Assembly: GCF_015222005.1 (NCBI RefSeq)
Contig: NZ_JADFFL010000005.1
Span: 1 to 64,000 of the forward strand
DNA: 64,000 nt
Direction of reading: 5' to 3'
DNA from: Mucilaginibacter myungsuensis
Lineage (GTDB): Bacteria; Bacteroidota; Bacteroidia; Sphingobacteriales; Sphingobacteriaceae
In this document: positions 17,136 through 25,903 of the stretch, piece by piece
Position numbering within the stretch: the stretch's first letter is position 1
How the letters are laid out: the number at the start of each line of letters is the position of its first letter
Made by a program: the position numbers and the translations under genes
Notes under the pieces: model-generated
Told to the model about the DNA's origin: nothing
Database searches by the model: none
The model's input: only the letters and a program-made list of their open reading frames with translations

Positions 17136-18359
17136 ATGAAGATAAAAGTGGTCATTTTGCTGGCACTAAGCATTACCTGTCAGTTCGCGGTAGCGCAGAA
17201 CGCAAGCTCTATCATCCCGGATAGCGTGAAACGCCGGGATACTATTAACCAGACCGACCTGATCGACATCGCTAAGACCATTATTCATATTAAAGGCAAG
17301 CGACCGGAGGAGGATCGTGATAAGCGATTCACATTCTCTTTTCTGCCTGTCAGCACTGTGCCCGGTGGTACGGGACGCGCATTAGTCACCAGCACTACGG
17401 CGGGTATTTACCTGGGGCCTAAAAAGACCACAAATCTAAGCAGCGCAACCTTTGCTCCTTACTGGAATTTTGGTAGCCGTTTTGGTCTGCCATTGCGTAA
17501 CAGTGTTTGGCTTCCCAATAATACCTGGACCATTCAAGGGGACATTCGTTTTCTGCGATACCCGCAATTTACATGGGGACTTGGAACAGCTAAAGGGCAG
17601 GACGACGGGATCTTGGTCAATTACAACTACATCCGTTTCCATCAGGCCGCGTTAAAACAGATCCGGCCATACTTTTTTGCCGGTGTTGGTTACGCGCTCG
17701 ATTTTAGATCAAACATCGGTGCTGATGACGAGGCGATCGATCTGGAGCAGTTCACCGGGTACAGGCACGGCACAAGCGGCAGCTCTTTAGCTTCCGGTGT
17801 GACGTTCAATTTATTATATGATACGCGCAGCAGCGCTGTTAACCCAATGCCCGGCAGTTACGCTAACGTGGTCTATCGCCTAAATCCTACCGTTTTAGGT
17901 AGCAATAATTTTTGGCAATCGGTTTATATAGACCTGCGAAAATATATTCCCCTTGACCCTTCGCGGCCACGCCGACAAAACACATTGGCTTTTTGGAGCT
18001 ATCTTTGGACCGCTTTTACAGACAAAGCACCTTATCTTGATCTGCCAAGTATTGGATGGGACCCTTACAACCGATCCGGAAGAGGCATCGATCAGAACCG
18101 TTACCGTGGGCAAAGTTTGTTCTATTTCGAGACCGAGTACCGCCGGGATATCACTAATAACGGGCTTTTAGGATTTGTACTGTTCACTAATATCAATACT
18201 GTTAGTGGATCCGGAAATATGTTTACTTCCTGGCATCCGGCGGCCGGTAGTGGCATGCGGGTAAAATTCAATAAAGCAAGCCGGACCAATTTAGGTGTTG
18301 ATTATGGTTTTAGCAAAGGATACAGCGCCTTCCAACTCAATTTGGGGGAGACGTTTTAA
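17136..18359 (+). CDS. Outer-membrane beta-barrel protein, BamA/TamA C-terminal-like
   Basis: A 407-residue protein with a signal peptide ('LLALSITCQFAVAQ'). The mature part alternates aromatic and small residues as in transmembrane beta strands, with 'GGTGRALVTSTTAGIYLG', 'LASGVTFNLLYDTRSSAVNP', 'GQSLFYFETEYRRDITNNGL' and a terminal strand ending in Phe ('AFQLNLGETF'). The 'DTR.....P..G' segment is the Omp85-type pattern. It lacks POTRA domains, so it is a short family member seen in Bacteroidota, of unknown cargo. Flanked by repeat copies C and D. Confidence 0.8.
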   Translation: MKIKVVILLALSITCQFAVAQNASSIIPDSVKRRDTINQTDLIDIAKTIIHIKGKRPEEDRDKRFTFSFLPVSTVPGGTGRALVTSTTAGIYLGPKKTTNLSSATFAPYWNFGSRFGLPLRNSVWLPNNTWTIQGDIRFLRYPQFTWGLGTAKGQDDGILVNYNYIRFHQAALKQIRPYFFAGVGYALDFRSNIGADDEAIDLEQFTGYRHGTSGSSLASGVTFNLLYDTRSSAVNPMPGSYANVVYRLNPTVLGSNNFWQSVYIDLRKYIPLDPSRPRRQNTLAFWSYLWTAFTDKAPYLDLPSIGWDPYNRSGRGIDQNRYRGQSLFYFETEYRRDITNNGLLGFVLFTNINTVSGSGNMFTSWHPAAGSGMRVKFNKASRTNLGVDYGFSKGYSAFQLNLGETF

Positions 18360-18370
18360 ATACCGTAAAC

Positions 18371-18482
18371 TGTTCGTGCCTATCGTTGGTCACGAGTACC
18401 ATTGTGATCTAGCCAACGATGCATACTCGCGCCGGCTAAGGGATGTGTGAAGCGTAACTCGTGACTACGTCAGCCGCGAGCA
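18371..18482. repeat. Palindromic repeat, copy D
   Basis: Boxes TTCGTGCCTAT, GGTCACGAGTACC, GCATACTCGCGCCGGC and a final GTAACTCGTGACTACGTC. The orientation of the GCGCGAG box is inverted relative to copies A and C and equals the right half of copy B. Confidence 0.7.
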
Positions 18483-18534
18483 GACAATTTATAGATAAGT
18501 GTTCAGCGCCAAATTTACCGCAGCGCGGACTGCC

Positions 18535-18563
18535 AAAAAATACCTATAGATAGGTGTTTTTTT
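18535..18563. terminator. Bidirectional terminator-like hairpin
   Basis: AAAAAATACCTA, loop, TAGGTGTTTTTTT: short stem with A run before and T run after, so it can end transcription from either side. It follows the outer-membrane protein gene and repeat D. Confidence 0.6.
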
Positions 18564-18610
18564 GATGGTTTTGATCGGCAATGGACTCCCAGCCGGCGCA
18601 CATGCCGCGT

Positions 18611-18714
18611 GTGCCTTAACTCATAAGGCACGCTCCACGCCTCTTCACAAACCAAAAGTGCGGAACGCGCTATGTTGGCAGACACACGCCACATGTGTGC
18701 CAACAAGCGCTTTT
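18611..18714. repeat. Cluster of hairpins in the 620-bp gap before 18980
   Basis: GTGCCTT (18611-18617) pairs with AAGGCAC (18625-18631). Further on, AAAAGTGC (18654-18661) pairs with GCGCTTTT (18707-18714) around an inner stem GTTGGCA (18674-18680) / TGCCAAC (18698-18704) that continues as ACACA/TGTGT with one bulge. No gene is visible in the gap 18360-18979; a TATTTTTG -7-like box is at 18845-18852. Confidence 0.55.
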
Positions 18715-18979
18715 GTTCATTTAACGATCACACCCCTATAAACCGGATCGAACACTACTTTTGAAATTTCCGCACTAAAACATCTAAAACCAGATAAAGT
18801 TTTAATTTTAAGTTATCTTAATGTCACAATTTAAATAAAAATTATATTTTTGCGCTAATGAACGCCCCCTACGTTTTGCAAGGTTGGTGTTGGCCGTCGC
18901 TAAATTTAACGGTAACACTATCCTACATTTTGCGTAACAAGCTTTATTATTGGTTAAACTCATTCACAAAAAACACTCA

Positions 18980-19657
18980 ATGAAAAAACTTTTACTTTTT
19001 CTGTTGCTTTTTGCCGCCGTTAACCGGGTGTCAGCGCAAAAAGCCCCTGTTGATACCGTCAGCAGGCACCAGCAAACCATCAGCATCCAGTTAGGTACCC
19101 AGGGTATCGGCGCGGAGTACCGTTATGGTTTATTTAGTCAACTGAACCTGAGAGCGGGTATAGCTACCCTGCCTGTAGATCAAAAGAACGTTTTCGATAT
19201 CGACGACGTAAACTCTAAGAACGACCTATCGGCCAAGTTCACCAACATCCACTTGTTAGCCGAGGTTACACCTTTTAAAAGCTTTCAATTTTTACGTGTA
19301 ATTGCCGGCGCTGCCAGCATCCTTAAAGGTAATGGACACATTGACATTACCCCTACCGATACTTACAAGTATGGCGACATTACCCTTACGCCCGAGCAAG
19401 TTGGTAACCTGCAAATGGATATTAACTGGGATGGTATTTGCCCTTACTTTGGTTTAGGTTTGGTTAAGGCTTTCCCTAAAAACAGGTTCAACATTAACGT
19501 AGATCTGGGTACTTATTACTTAAACAAACCTACCGCCACGTTTGCAGGCAGCGGCATTTTTGCAGGTAACTCATCGCAGTCGGCCCAATTACAAAAAAAC
19601 GTTGAAGATTACAGGTGGTTACCGGTGGTTCAACTAAATTTCAACTTTAAGTTATAA
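18980..19657 (+). CDS. Secreted outer-membrane beta-barrel-like protein
   Basis: The start at 18980 gives a standard signal peptide ('MKKLLLFLLLFAAVNRVSAQ'), 225 residues in total; an in-frame upstream start at 18950 would add ten residues before it. The mature protein has strand-like repeats ('ISIQLGTQGIGAEYRYGLF', 'LNLRAGIATLPV', 'FQFLRVIAGAASIL', 'FGLGLVKAFPKNRFNINVDLG') and ends 'VVQLNFNFKL', as in small OmpA/OprF-type barrels. It is followed after 9 bp by a lipoprotein gene, so the two are co-transcribed. Confidence 0.8.
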   Translation: MKKLLLFLLLFAAVNRVSAQKAPVDTVSRHQQTISIQLGTQGIGAEYRYGLFSQLNLRAGIATLPVDQKNVFDIDDVNSKNDLSAKFTNIHLLAEVTPFKSFQFLRVIAGAASILKGNGHIDITPTDTYKYGDITLTPEQVGNLQMDINWDGICPYFGLGLVKAFPKNRFNINVDLGTYYLNKPTATFAGSGIFAGNSSQSAQLQKNVEDYRWLPVVQLNFNFKL

Positions 19658-19666
19658 TACATAGTA

Positions 19667-20422
19667 ATGATGAAAAAGCTTTTGAACTTAAAAACCATAT
19701 TGCTTGCCGTGATGGTGCTGGGCGCATCGGCCTGCAAAAACCCTACTACCGATATTAAAGTAACGGTAGATATGAATATCATGAAATACTCGGCCCTGGT
19801 ACGCGTAACCGATAATAACGGTATGGTGATCCCGGGTGTTACTTTGGCTGTGAGCGGCACCAACGCTGCTTCGGTTTACGAAATTTCGGGCAAAAAGAAC
19901 TTCACCGTTAAGGACGGTATCGTTACTTTAGGCCTGGATCCTGCATTTAACATTAACGGTGGTAACGCTGCATTTGCAGTAACGGTATCAGCACCGGGTT
20001 ATAAGTCTTTCACGCAAAATGTAACCTTTACTAAAGGTACTTTGCAGCAAACTATTAATCTTGGTTTGGCACCAACCATCTCAACATCGCCGGGTGGTAC
20101 TTATACGCCACCTGTTCCGCCAAAAACCAGCACTCGTTTTGTGTTAGATTTTAACGGACGTTGCGCTAACAAAAGTAACCTTAACGTTAGGCCAAGTTTG
20201 TACCTGTTCTTTAGAGAGAGCACTGCCAACAACAGCAATCCTTTTGTGATGTTAGGCTACATGGAGAACGGCCACATAGAGACCGATTACCTTGCCTTAG
20301 GCAAAAAATACGATTTCCAGATCACTTACGCCGGCGAATCATACACTGTTACTCAAACTATTGATGTTGCCAGCTACACGCTGACATTTGATATGGGTAC
20401 TTCTATCTGTAACTCTTTCTAA
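19667..20422 (+). CDS. Lipoprotein with immunoglobulin-like (carboxypeptidase-regulatory-like) domain
   Basis: A 251-residue protein with a lipobox ('VLGASAC', Cys23). Residues ~30-140 resemble the pre-albumin-like carboxypeptidase regulatory domain ('ALVRVTDNNGMVIPGVTLAV', 'VSAPGYKSFTQNVTF'), then a Pro/Thr/Ser linker and a C-terminal beta-rich region with Cys pairs ('NGRCANK', 'GTSICNSF'). No enzymatic motif. Co-transcribed with the beta-barrel protein at 18980, so the pair may work at the outer membrane. A strong terminator follows. Confidence 0.75.
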   Translation: MMKKLLNLKTILLAVMVLGASACKNPTTDIKVTVDMNIMKYSALVRVTDNNGMVIPGVTLAVSGTNAASVYEISGKKNFTVKDGIVTLGLDPAFNINGGNAAFAVTVSAPGYKSFTQNVTFTKGTLQQTINLGLAPTISTSPGGTYTPPVPPKTSTRFVLDFNGRCANKSNLNVRPSLYLFFRESTANNSNPFVMLGYMENGHIETDYLALGKKYDFQITYAGESYTVTQTIDVASYTLTFDMGTSICNSF

Positions 20423-20445
20423 AGAGCGGCCGATATACTTATTTT

Positions 20446-20484
20446 AAAAGGGGCATGACCGATGGCGGTCATGCCCCTTTTTTG
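20446..20484. terminator. Strong bidirectional terminator
   Basis: AAAAGGGGCATGACC, 6-nt loop, GGTCATGCCCCTTTTTT: a 15-bp perfect stem with an A run before and T run after, between the rightward lipoprotein gene and the leftward gene at 20516-20791. Confidence 0.9.
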
Positions 20485-20515
20485 TTGCGGGGCTCAGCCA
20501 CACAAAAGCTCTTCT

Positions 20516-20791
20516 TTACAACTCCACTTTAAAGTTGATGTGCAAATGATTCGTAAGGCTGTGTGACTTATTGTAGTCGGCAAGCAGGATATAGATCATG
20601 CATTTGGGCGTGTATTCGTAATCTAATTTCGATACACGCATGGTGTACACCGCGTAATAATTGTCAACCTCCATGATCTTAAAATCGTTGCCGGGATTTT
20701 TCACATTGTACAAGTACACAATGCCGTCCAGCAGCTTTGCCTCGTAATTATTGGCTGTTGCAAATTGCACAAAGCTGTTCAGGATATCCAT
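20516..20791 (-). CDS. Small protein of unknown function
   Basis: 91 residues from the ATG at 20791 ('MDILNSFVQFATANNYEAKL'), alpha/beta, no signal peptide. An upstream in-frame start (20881) would add 30 hydrophobic residues that fit the body poorly, so I prefer the shorter form. The family is not recognised. It stands alone between a terminator and the divergent FAD protein. Confidence 0.6.
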   Translation of the reverse strand: MDILNSFVQFATANNYEAKLLDGIVYLYNVKNPGNDFKIMEVDNYYAVYTMRVSKLDYEYTPKCMIYILLADYNKSHSLTNHLHINFKVEL

Positions 20792-20991
20792 AGCTGTTGG
20801 TTCGTTTTGTGTTAACACAAGCGCCCAAACGGCCGATAGTTTCATATAAACGATAATAAAAAATAAGCAAGCGGGATACATTTCAAATAGCCATTATTTG
20901 ACCTATTATAACCCCGATAATTGACTATTATCATTTGTAAACATTCGTTGCAAGTATTATCTTGTACCCACAATACAACCCTTTAACCCTT

Positions 20992-22533
20992 ATGCCAATT
21001 TACGACCTTGTTTTTGTAGGCAGTGGCTTGTCGTCGACAGCTACTATTACCAATTTGTTGACCAGCCTGCAAAACCGCCCCATTTTAGCCCAACCTTTAC
21101 GTATTGCCGTGATAGAAAAAAGCGGCGAATTTTGGACCGGTATCGCCTACGGTAAACGCACGTCGGTACACTCGCTCACCATTAACCCTGTTAAAGACTT
21201 TTTTCAGGACGCGGATAAACCCATTTTTTTTGACTGGCTCACCAACATGCGCAACCAGGGCTGGCCGGGCCTGACCGACGAGAAACGCGGCATAGCCGAA
21301 ACCTGGTCGACAGGTAATTCGGATAAAATCACCGCATCCGACCTGGAGGGGCTTTATATCCCGCGTTTCCTTTACGGTGTATTCCTTACACAGCATGCCG
21401 AAAAATTGGTAGCCGACTGCGCCACAGCCGGCATAGCCACCGTTGATCTGATCACCGGAGAGGCTGTTGACGCTGATAAAACAGATGACGGTTATCTGCT
21501 ATCGGTAAACAATGCAGGACCGATCATTCAATTACACACCCGCGATCTGGTGCTGGCGACAGGTAGCTTGGACGCGCGGCTCATCAACAATGGCCTGCAG
21601 CATAATTATGTTTGTGTGGATGACGTGTACGGCCCGTCACTGAAAGACAATTTGGACAAGATATCCGAAGGCCTGTCAAAATTAGAACCCGGTAAGCGAG
21701 ATATCCTCATTATTGGATCTAACGCCAGCGCATCCGAAGTGGTGCATATTCTGGCTAAAAACATCAAGACCGATGCTGATGGCTTTGATAAGATCTATAT
21801 CCTATCGACCAGTGGTTTGCCGGACAGATTGCACGTTAACTCGGACTATGACCACCTGATGCATAACCTAAAAGCGTTGGACGAGAGCGGCACTTACGAT
21901 GCCGATAAACTGATAGCCGCCATTCAGGATGATGTTAACCATGCCGCTACCCAGGGCTTATCTGTGGGTAAGATCCACTACAGCCTGGGCGAACGTGCGG
22001 TTAAGATCCAGCAAAAACTACCCGCCGATGAAGCCCTGAAATTCTTTAAAGACCACGGCTGGACCTTCACCCGCATTACCCGCCGCACCAGCGAGAATTA
22101 TTACTTCACCGAAAAAGAACTGGCTGATGCCGGTCGATTAGAATTCATCAACGGACGTTTTGTAAGATTCGCTGCTGAGCAGGATGACCCTAACGGATTG
22201 ACTTTCATTTATACCGAATGCAAGCAGGGCGATCCAAAGCCATATCAAGGCGCATTTGCCGTGGTAGTAAATTGCTCGGGCGCCGAACACATTACCGAGA
22301 CCACCTCAAAACTGATCCGCAATATGTTGGACAAAAGCATTGTCAGGATAAATGACACCAACATGGGTGTAAGTGTGAATGAACATTTTGCCGCTAACGA
22401 TCACCTGTATATCATTGGTCCGTTGATGGCGGGGATATATAACAGTAAATTTAAATTCTGGCATTTAGAGAATGCCAAGCGATTGAATAGCTTGGCGCCC
22501 ATGTTGGCGAAGACGCTGTTGGCAGAGAGGTAA
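20992..22533 (+). CDS. FAD/NAD(P)-binding protein
   Basis: A 513-residue flavoprotein. The first strand and dinucleotide loop are 'YDLVFVGSGLSSTATITNLL' (GxGxxS), followed by 'IAVIEKSGEFWTGIAYG', matching the FAD-NAD(P)-binding family typified by HpnW/YdhS-like proteins; 'ILIIGSNASASEVVHIL' is a second nucleotide-binding loop and 'VVVNCSGAEHI' lies near the end. The start is the ATG at 20992, directly before the FAD motif; a TTG at 20962 in frame is less likely. Cytoplasmic, no partner gene adjacent. The substrate is unknown. Confidence 0.8.
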   Translation: MPIYDLVFVGSGLSSTATITNLLTSLQNRPILAQPLRIAVIEKSGEFWTGIAYGKRTSVHSLTINPVKDFFQDADKPIFFDWLTNMRNQGWPGLTDEKRGIAETWSTGNSDKITASDLEGLYIPRFLYGVFLTQHAEKLVADCATAGIATVDLITGEAVDADKTDDGYLLSVNNAGPIIQLHTRDLVLATGSLDARLINNGLQHNYVCVDDVYGPSLKDNLDKISEGLSKLEPGKRDILIIGSNASASEVVHILAKNIKTDADGFDKIYILSTSGLPDRLHVNSDYDHLMHNLKALDESGTYDADKLIAAIQDDVNHAATQGLSVGKIHYSLGERAVKIQQKLPADEALKFFKDHGWTFTRITRRTSENYYFTEKELADAGRLEFINGRFVRFAAEQDDPNGLTFIYTECKQGDPKPYQGAFAVVVNCSGAEHITETTSKLIRNMLDKSIVRINDTNMGVSVNEHFAANDHLYIIGPLMAGIYNSKFKFWHLENAKRLNSLAPMLAKTLLAER

Positions 22534-22544
22534 ATATGTCCTTT

Positions 22545-22670
22545 TCCCTCCTTGGGGAGAGGTGTCCCGGAAACGAGCGGTAGCAGGGAGGGGTTTAGCC
22601 ACAATGCAAAGCGGCGAACCCCTCCCTGCCATTTCAACACAAAGCCAACGCGCCCCTCCCCGAGGAGGGA
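22545..22670. repeat. Nested inverted repeat, C/G-rich intergenic element
   Basis: Inner perfect arms GCAGGGAGGGGTT (22583-22595) and AACCCCTCCCTGC (22617-22629); outer arms TCCCTCCTTGGGGAG (22545-22559) and CTCCCCGAGGAGGGA (22656-22670), 14 of 15 complementary. It fills almost the whole gap between the converging FAD protein and glycosyltransferase genes and could act as a two-way terminator. Confidence 0.75.
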
Positions 22671-22712
22671 TTTAAGAATAACATCATAATTTACTTTCCG
22701 TTCCCTCCTCAC

Positions 22713-23609
22713 CTACGTCAACTGCCTTTTCACCTTACTGAACACGATACCAACCTTTTTGAACAAGCGGCGCATCTCGCTGATCTGTTTGGCATCGGCC
22801 CAGGCGGTTTGGTTAAGGTAGCGGAAGAATATCTCTTTAAATATCTCTTTACCGGCATAGGTGGTATGTATAGGCTTGCGCGATATGTAATGGATAATGC
22901 CCTGCTCGCCCTGGTATTCCTCGGTCGAGAAGTAGTTCCATTTTTTATCCAGCTGCAGCCATTTGATGCTGGGCAAAATGGTGTTCATAGCGTATTGCTC
23001 GGCGTATTGGGCAAACTTTTGGTTATCGTTAATAGCCTTGATCACGCGCTCGGCCATTTGGGCTTCGCGGTATTTCTCTACGTTCATGATCTGCAGGCCG
23101 CTGTTCACATAGGGGTGTTTACCATCCAAACCTAAGGCTTGGTAGTTAAGTACGCCACCCCAATCATTATCAAGGGTGGTTACGCGGCAGTCTACCACGG
23201 CAGCGGTAACGTAATCGGTTACGTCGGTGTTCCAAATGTTGCTGATATCTTCCAGACAGATCATGTCTACATCAAGGTAAAGCACCTTTTTAACATCGGC
23301 CGGCATAATGTATGGCATAAACAGGCGCATGTAAACCGTAGCCGGGAACAGGTTACGGTCGTACGGCAACGCCATCCCTTTGGGGATCATCTCCTTCAGC
23401 GTTTTCCAGTGTATGGTGAACATTTTTGGATCTATCGAAGCAAGCATTTTCTTTTTGCTCTCTTTGGTGATGTTGGGGCCGGCCATATATACCTCAATAT
23501 GTTCGCCACTTTTGTGATGGACCTCAATAGATTTTAACAAAGCCGCCATGAGTATGATATAATCGTTATCACAATTCATGGTGAGGATAATGTTGTTATT
23601 AATTGCCAT
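22713..23609 (-). CDS. Glycosyltransferase family 8 protein
   Basis: A 298-residue GT-A glycosyltransferase of the LPS galactosyl/glucosyltransferase type. 'IILTMNCDNDYIILMAALLK' starts the nucleotide-sugar fold, 'VLYLDVDMICLEDISNIW' contains the DxD metal motif, and 'YVNSGLQIMNVEKY' plus 'IIHYISRKPIHTTY' are the later family motifs (the H in 'HY' is a metal ligand). Cytoplasmic, acting on nucleotide sugars at the inner membrane in polysaccharide or LPS synthesis. Transcribed 22 nt after the DegT aminotransferase gene, so both belong to one sugar-decoration unit. Confidence 0.9.
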   Translation of the reverse strand: MAINNNIILTMNCDNDYIILMAALLKSIEVHHKSGEHIEVYMAGPNITKESKKKMLASIDPKMFTIHWKTLKEMIPKGMALPYDRNLFPATVYMRLFMPYIMPADVKKVLYLDVDMICLEDISNIWNTDVTDYVTAAVVDCRVTTLDNDWGGVLNYQALGLDGKHPYVNSGLQIMNVEKYREAQMAERVIKAINDNQKFAQYAEQYAMNTILPSIKWLQLDKKWNYFSTEEYQGEQGIIHYISRKPIHTTYAGKEIFKEIFFRYLNQTAWADAKQISEMRRLFKKVGIVFSKVKRQLT

Positions 23610-23631
23610 GTATATCAGGGGTTATTCAAGA

Positions 23632-24714
23632 TCAATTGTATTGTTGTACACGTAACAGGATGCGGCAGATCATATCTATCTCCTCGTCCTGTAGTTTATG
23701 GTAAAGCGGCAGGCAGAGTATGCGGCTGGATACCTCGTCGGATATGGGCGTGTCGCATTTTTTAACATACGGCAGCACGCTTAACGACGGGTAAAAATAC
23801 CGACGTGGCACTACGTATTGCTCCTGCAATTCGTTAATGCTTTTCAGCAGCAGGGCCTCGCTCTCAAAATAAAGGGGAAAGTAGGCGCAATTAAAATCGG
23901 CATCCTTGTTTATGGTCAGCTGAATGCCTTTATGCTGTCGCAATTTTTCTGTATAGCGGGCGTATTGCCCTTTACGGCGGGACATGATCTCGTCGATATG
24001 ATCGAGATTGACCAGCCCGAACGCGGCATGGAACTCGCTGTTCTTGCCGTTAATGCCTACGCCAAAATAATCAACCCGGCCATCGTGCCCAAAATTTCGC
24101 ATATAGGCCATGGTCCGCAAAACGTCGGGGTCTTTGGCAAATACAGCGCCACCCTCTACCGTGTGGTAGATCTTGGTGGTATGGAAACTGGTGGTGCTCA
24201 CGTTGCCGTGATCGAAAACGCTGCGGCCTTTATAGGTAGTGCCAAAACAATGCGCGGCATCATAGATCACCTTTAGGTTATGTTTTTTAGCAATGGCGTC
24301 TATCGCGTCAATATCGCAGGGGTTACCGTAAACGTGCGTGGCAATGATGCCTGTTGTCTTGTCGGTTATTGCCGCCTCTATTTTAGTTGGATCAATATTG
24401 TAGCTATCCGGCTCGATGTCTACAAAAACGGCTTCGCAGCCCTCCCAAACAATGCTTGATGTGGTAGCCACGTAACTGAAAGGCGTGGTAATGATCTCGC
24501 CCGTCAGGCCCAAAGCTTTAATGGCCAGCTGCAGGGCAATGGTACCATTATTAACGTATAGCAGGTGCGATATATTGAGGTAGCTTTTCAGCCGCAACTC
24601 CAGATCGTTCACAAGCGGGCCATTGTTGGTAAGCCAGCCACGTTCCCAAATACCGTCTAAATACTTCACATATTCCGACATGTCCGGAATAAAAGGTTTA
24701 CTAATATTGATCAA
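23632..24714 (-). CDS. DegT/DnrJ/EryC1/StrS-family sugar aminotransferase
   Basis: A 360-residue PLP enzyme that aminates nucleotide keto-sugars. The PLP lysine is in 'FHTTKIYHTVEGG', the cofactor phosphate contact region in 'YDAAHCFGTTYKGRSVFDHG', and the N-terminal 'NNGPLVNDLELRLKSYL' with 'VNNGTIALQLAIKALGL' is the standard opening. Length is normal. First gene of a leftward pair with the GT8 glycosyltransferase; together they suggest synthesis and transfer of an amino sugar to a surface glycan (inference). Confidence 0.92.
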   Translation of the reverse strand: MINISKPFIPDMSEYVKYLDGIWERGWLTNNGPLVNDLELRLKSYLNISHLLYVNNGTIALQLAIKALGLTGEIITTPFSYVATTSSIVWEGCEAVFVDIEPDSYNIDPTKIEAAITDKTTGIIATHVYGNPCDIDAIDAIAKKHNLKVIYDAAHCFGTTYKGRSVFDHGNVSTTSFHTTKIYHTVEGGAVFAKDPDVLRTMAYMRNFGHDGRVDYFGVGINGKNSEFHAAFGLVNLDHIDEIMSRRKGQYARYTEKLRQHKGIQLTINKDADFNCAYFPLYFESEALLLKSINELQEQYVVPRRYFYPSLSVLPYVKKCDTPISDEVSSRILCLPLYHKLQDEEIDMICRILLRVQQYN

Positions 24715-24978
24715 GGTGCAGGAGTATAATTGTGTTACAGGTTTTAATTTATGGGATGAAAATTATTAAAAACAACATGTATTTACAAGTCCCGAAATAA
24801 AGGTTACCTAATAATCACAATTATGTTACAAAATAAACCGAACAAATTCCGCTTTCCTACGTAAGGGACCCCGGCATTAAGCTACAATTTCGCCAATAGC
24901 CAATATTTAACGATATTTATCACCTTTATCTCCGTTGCCTAATGGCGCTTTCGCTGCAAACGGGATGATACGCCTTAC

Positions 24979-25884
24979 ATGACAAAAAACTTGATACTGG
25001 GTACGGGTACCAATTACAAATACGAGGATCTGCAAAACTTTGTAGTGTCGTTAAAGCGTATCCATTTTGATGGGGAAGTGGTCATTCTGGTCAGTTCGGG
25101 CATTGATGAGTACACCAAAACCAAGCTACAGGCAGATGGCGTACACCTGATCTACGCGGGAGATAACTACCTGAAATTTTCTAAGCGATATGCCAACTCG
25201 CGTTTGTGGAAGGTCCACTATCCTATCCATAAACTTATTTTTAGTTTACTGAACAAGCGCAAGGACAACCTACGATCGCTGAACAATTACGTAAAACGTT
25301 TCCACCTGATATCCGGTTCCCGTTATTGTTTTTATCACGACTTTTTAGCCGCCAACATAGCCCGGTTCGATAACGTTTTGTTGACCGATGTTCGGGACGT
25401 GGTATTCCAGTCCGACCCATTTAAAGACCTGCATGTTGACCAAGCACTTAAATTTTATTGCGAGGACAAAAGCATCGGGGATAGTTTTTACACCGCCTAT
25501 TGGATAAAGCATGCCTTTGGGGCTAAAGCCCTTGCTCAAATTAAGGATCATACCAGTATCTGTTCGGGTACAACCATGGGATCGGCAGGCAACATCCTCT
25601 TCTATTTAGAGCAGATGATCCGTACCCAGGCCCGCATCACAGCCGGCCTGACCGGCCTCGGTGGCTTTGACCAGGGTGTACACAATTACCTCATCTACAA
25701 TAATTATTTCCCTAACTCCACTGTGCTGACCAATATCGAGGGCGAAGTAGCCACCCTGTCCGACCCCAGGAGCGTCAGCTTAAATACCGAACAGGAACTG
25801 ACCGACAGCATAGGCCGCGTTATCCCTGTCATCCATCAGTACGACCGCATGCCCGAACTTAAATTTAAGGCGATAGCTCGCTGA
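24979..25884 (+). CDS. Glycosyltransferase-like protein
   Basis: A 301-residue protein without signal peptide. 'NLILGTGTNYKYEDLQNFVV' followed by 'GEVVILVSSGI' and 'DNVLLTDVRDVVFQSDPF' give the strand order and DxRD/DxD-like metal motif of GT-A transferases that act on unusual acceptors; 'GLGGFDQGVHNYLI' resembles the acceptor-side motif in GT8 and DUF616-like relatives. The family is identified only at this general level. It is divergent from the DegT/GT8 pair and 264 bp away, so it probably belongs to the same glycan locus. Confidence 0.7.
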   Translation: MTKNLILGTGTNYKYEDLQNFVVSLKRIHFDGEVVILVSSGIDEYTKTKLQADGVHLIYAGDNYLKFSKRYANSRLWKVHYPIHKLIFSLLNKRKDNLRSLNNYVKRFHLISGSRYCFYHDFLAANIARFDNVLLTDVRDVVFQSDPFKDLHVDQALKFYCEDKSIGDSFYTAYWIKHAFGAKALAQIKDHTSICSGTTMGSAGNILFYLEQMIRTQARITAGLTGLGGFDQGVHNYLIYNNYFPNSTVLTNIEGEVATLSDPRSVSLNTEQELTDSIGRVIPVIHQYDRMPELKFKAIAR

Positions 25885-25903
25885 GAGTATCATTCTCGAC
25901 CGG

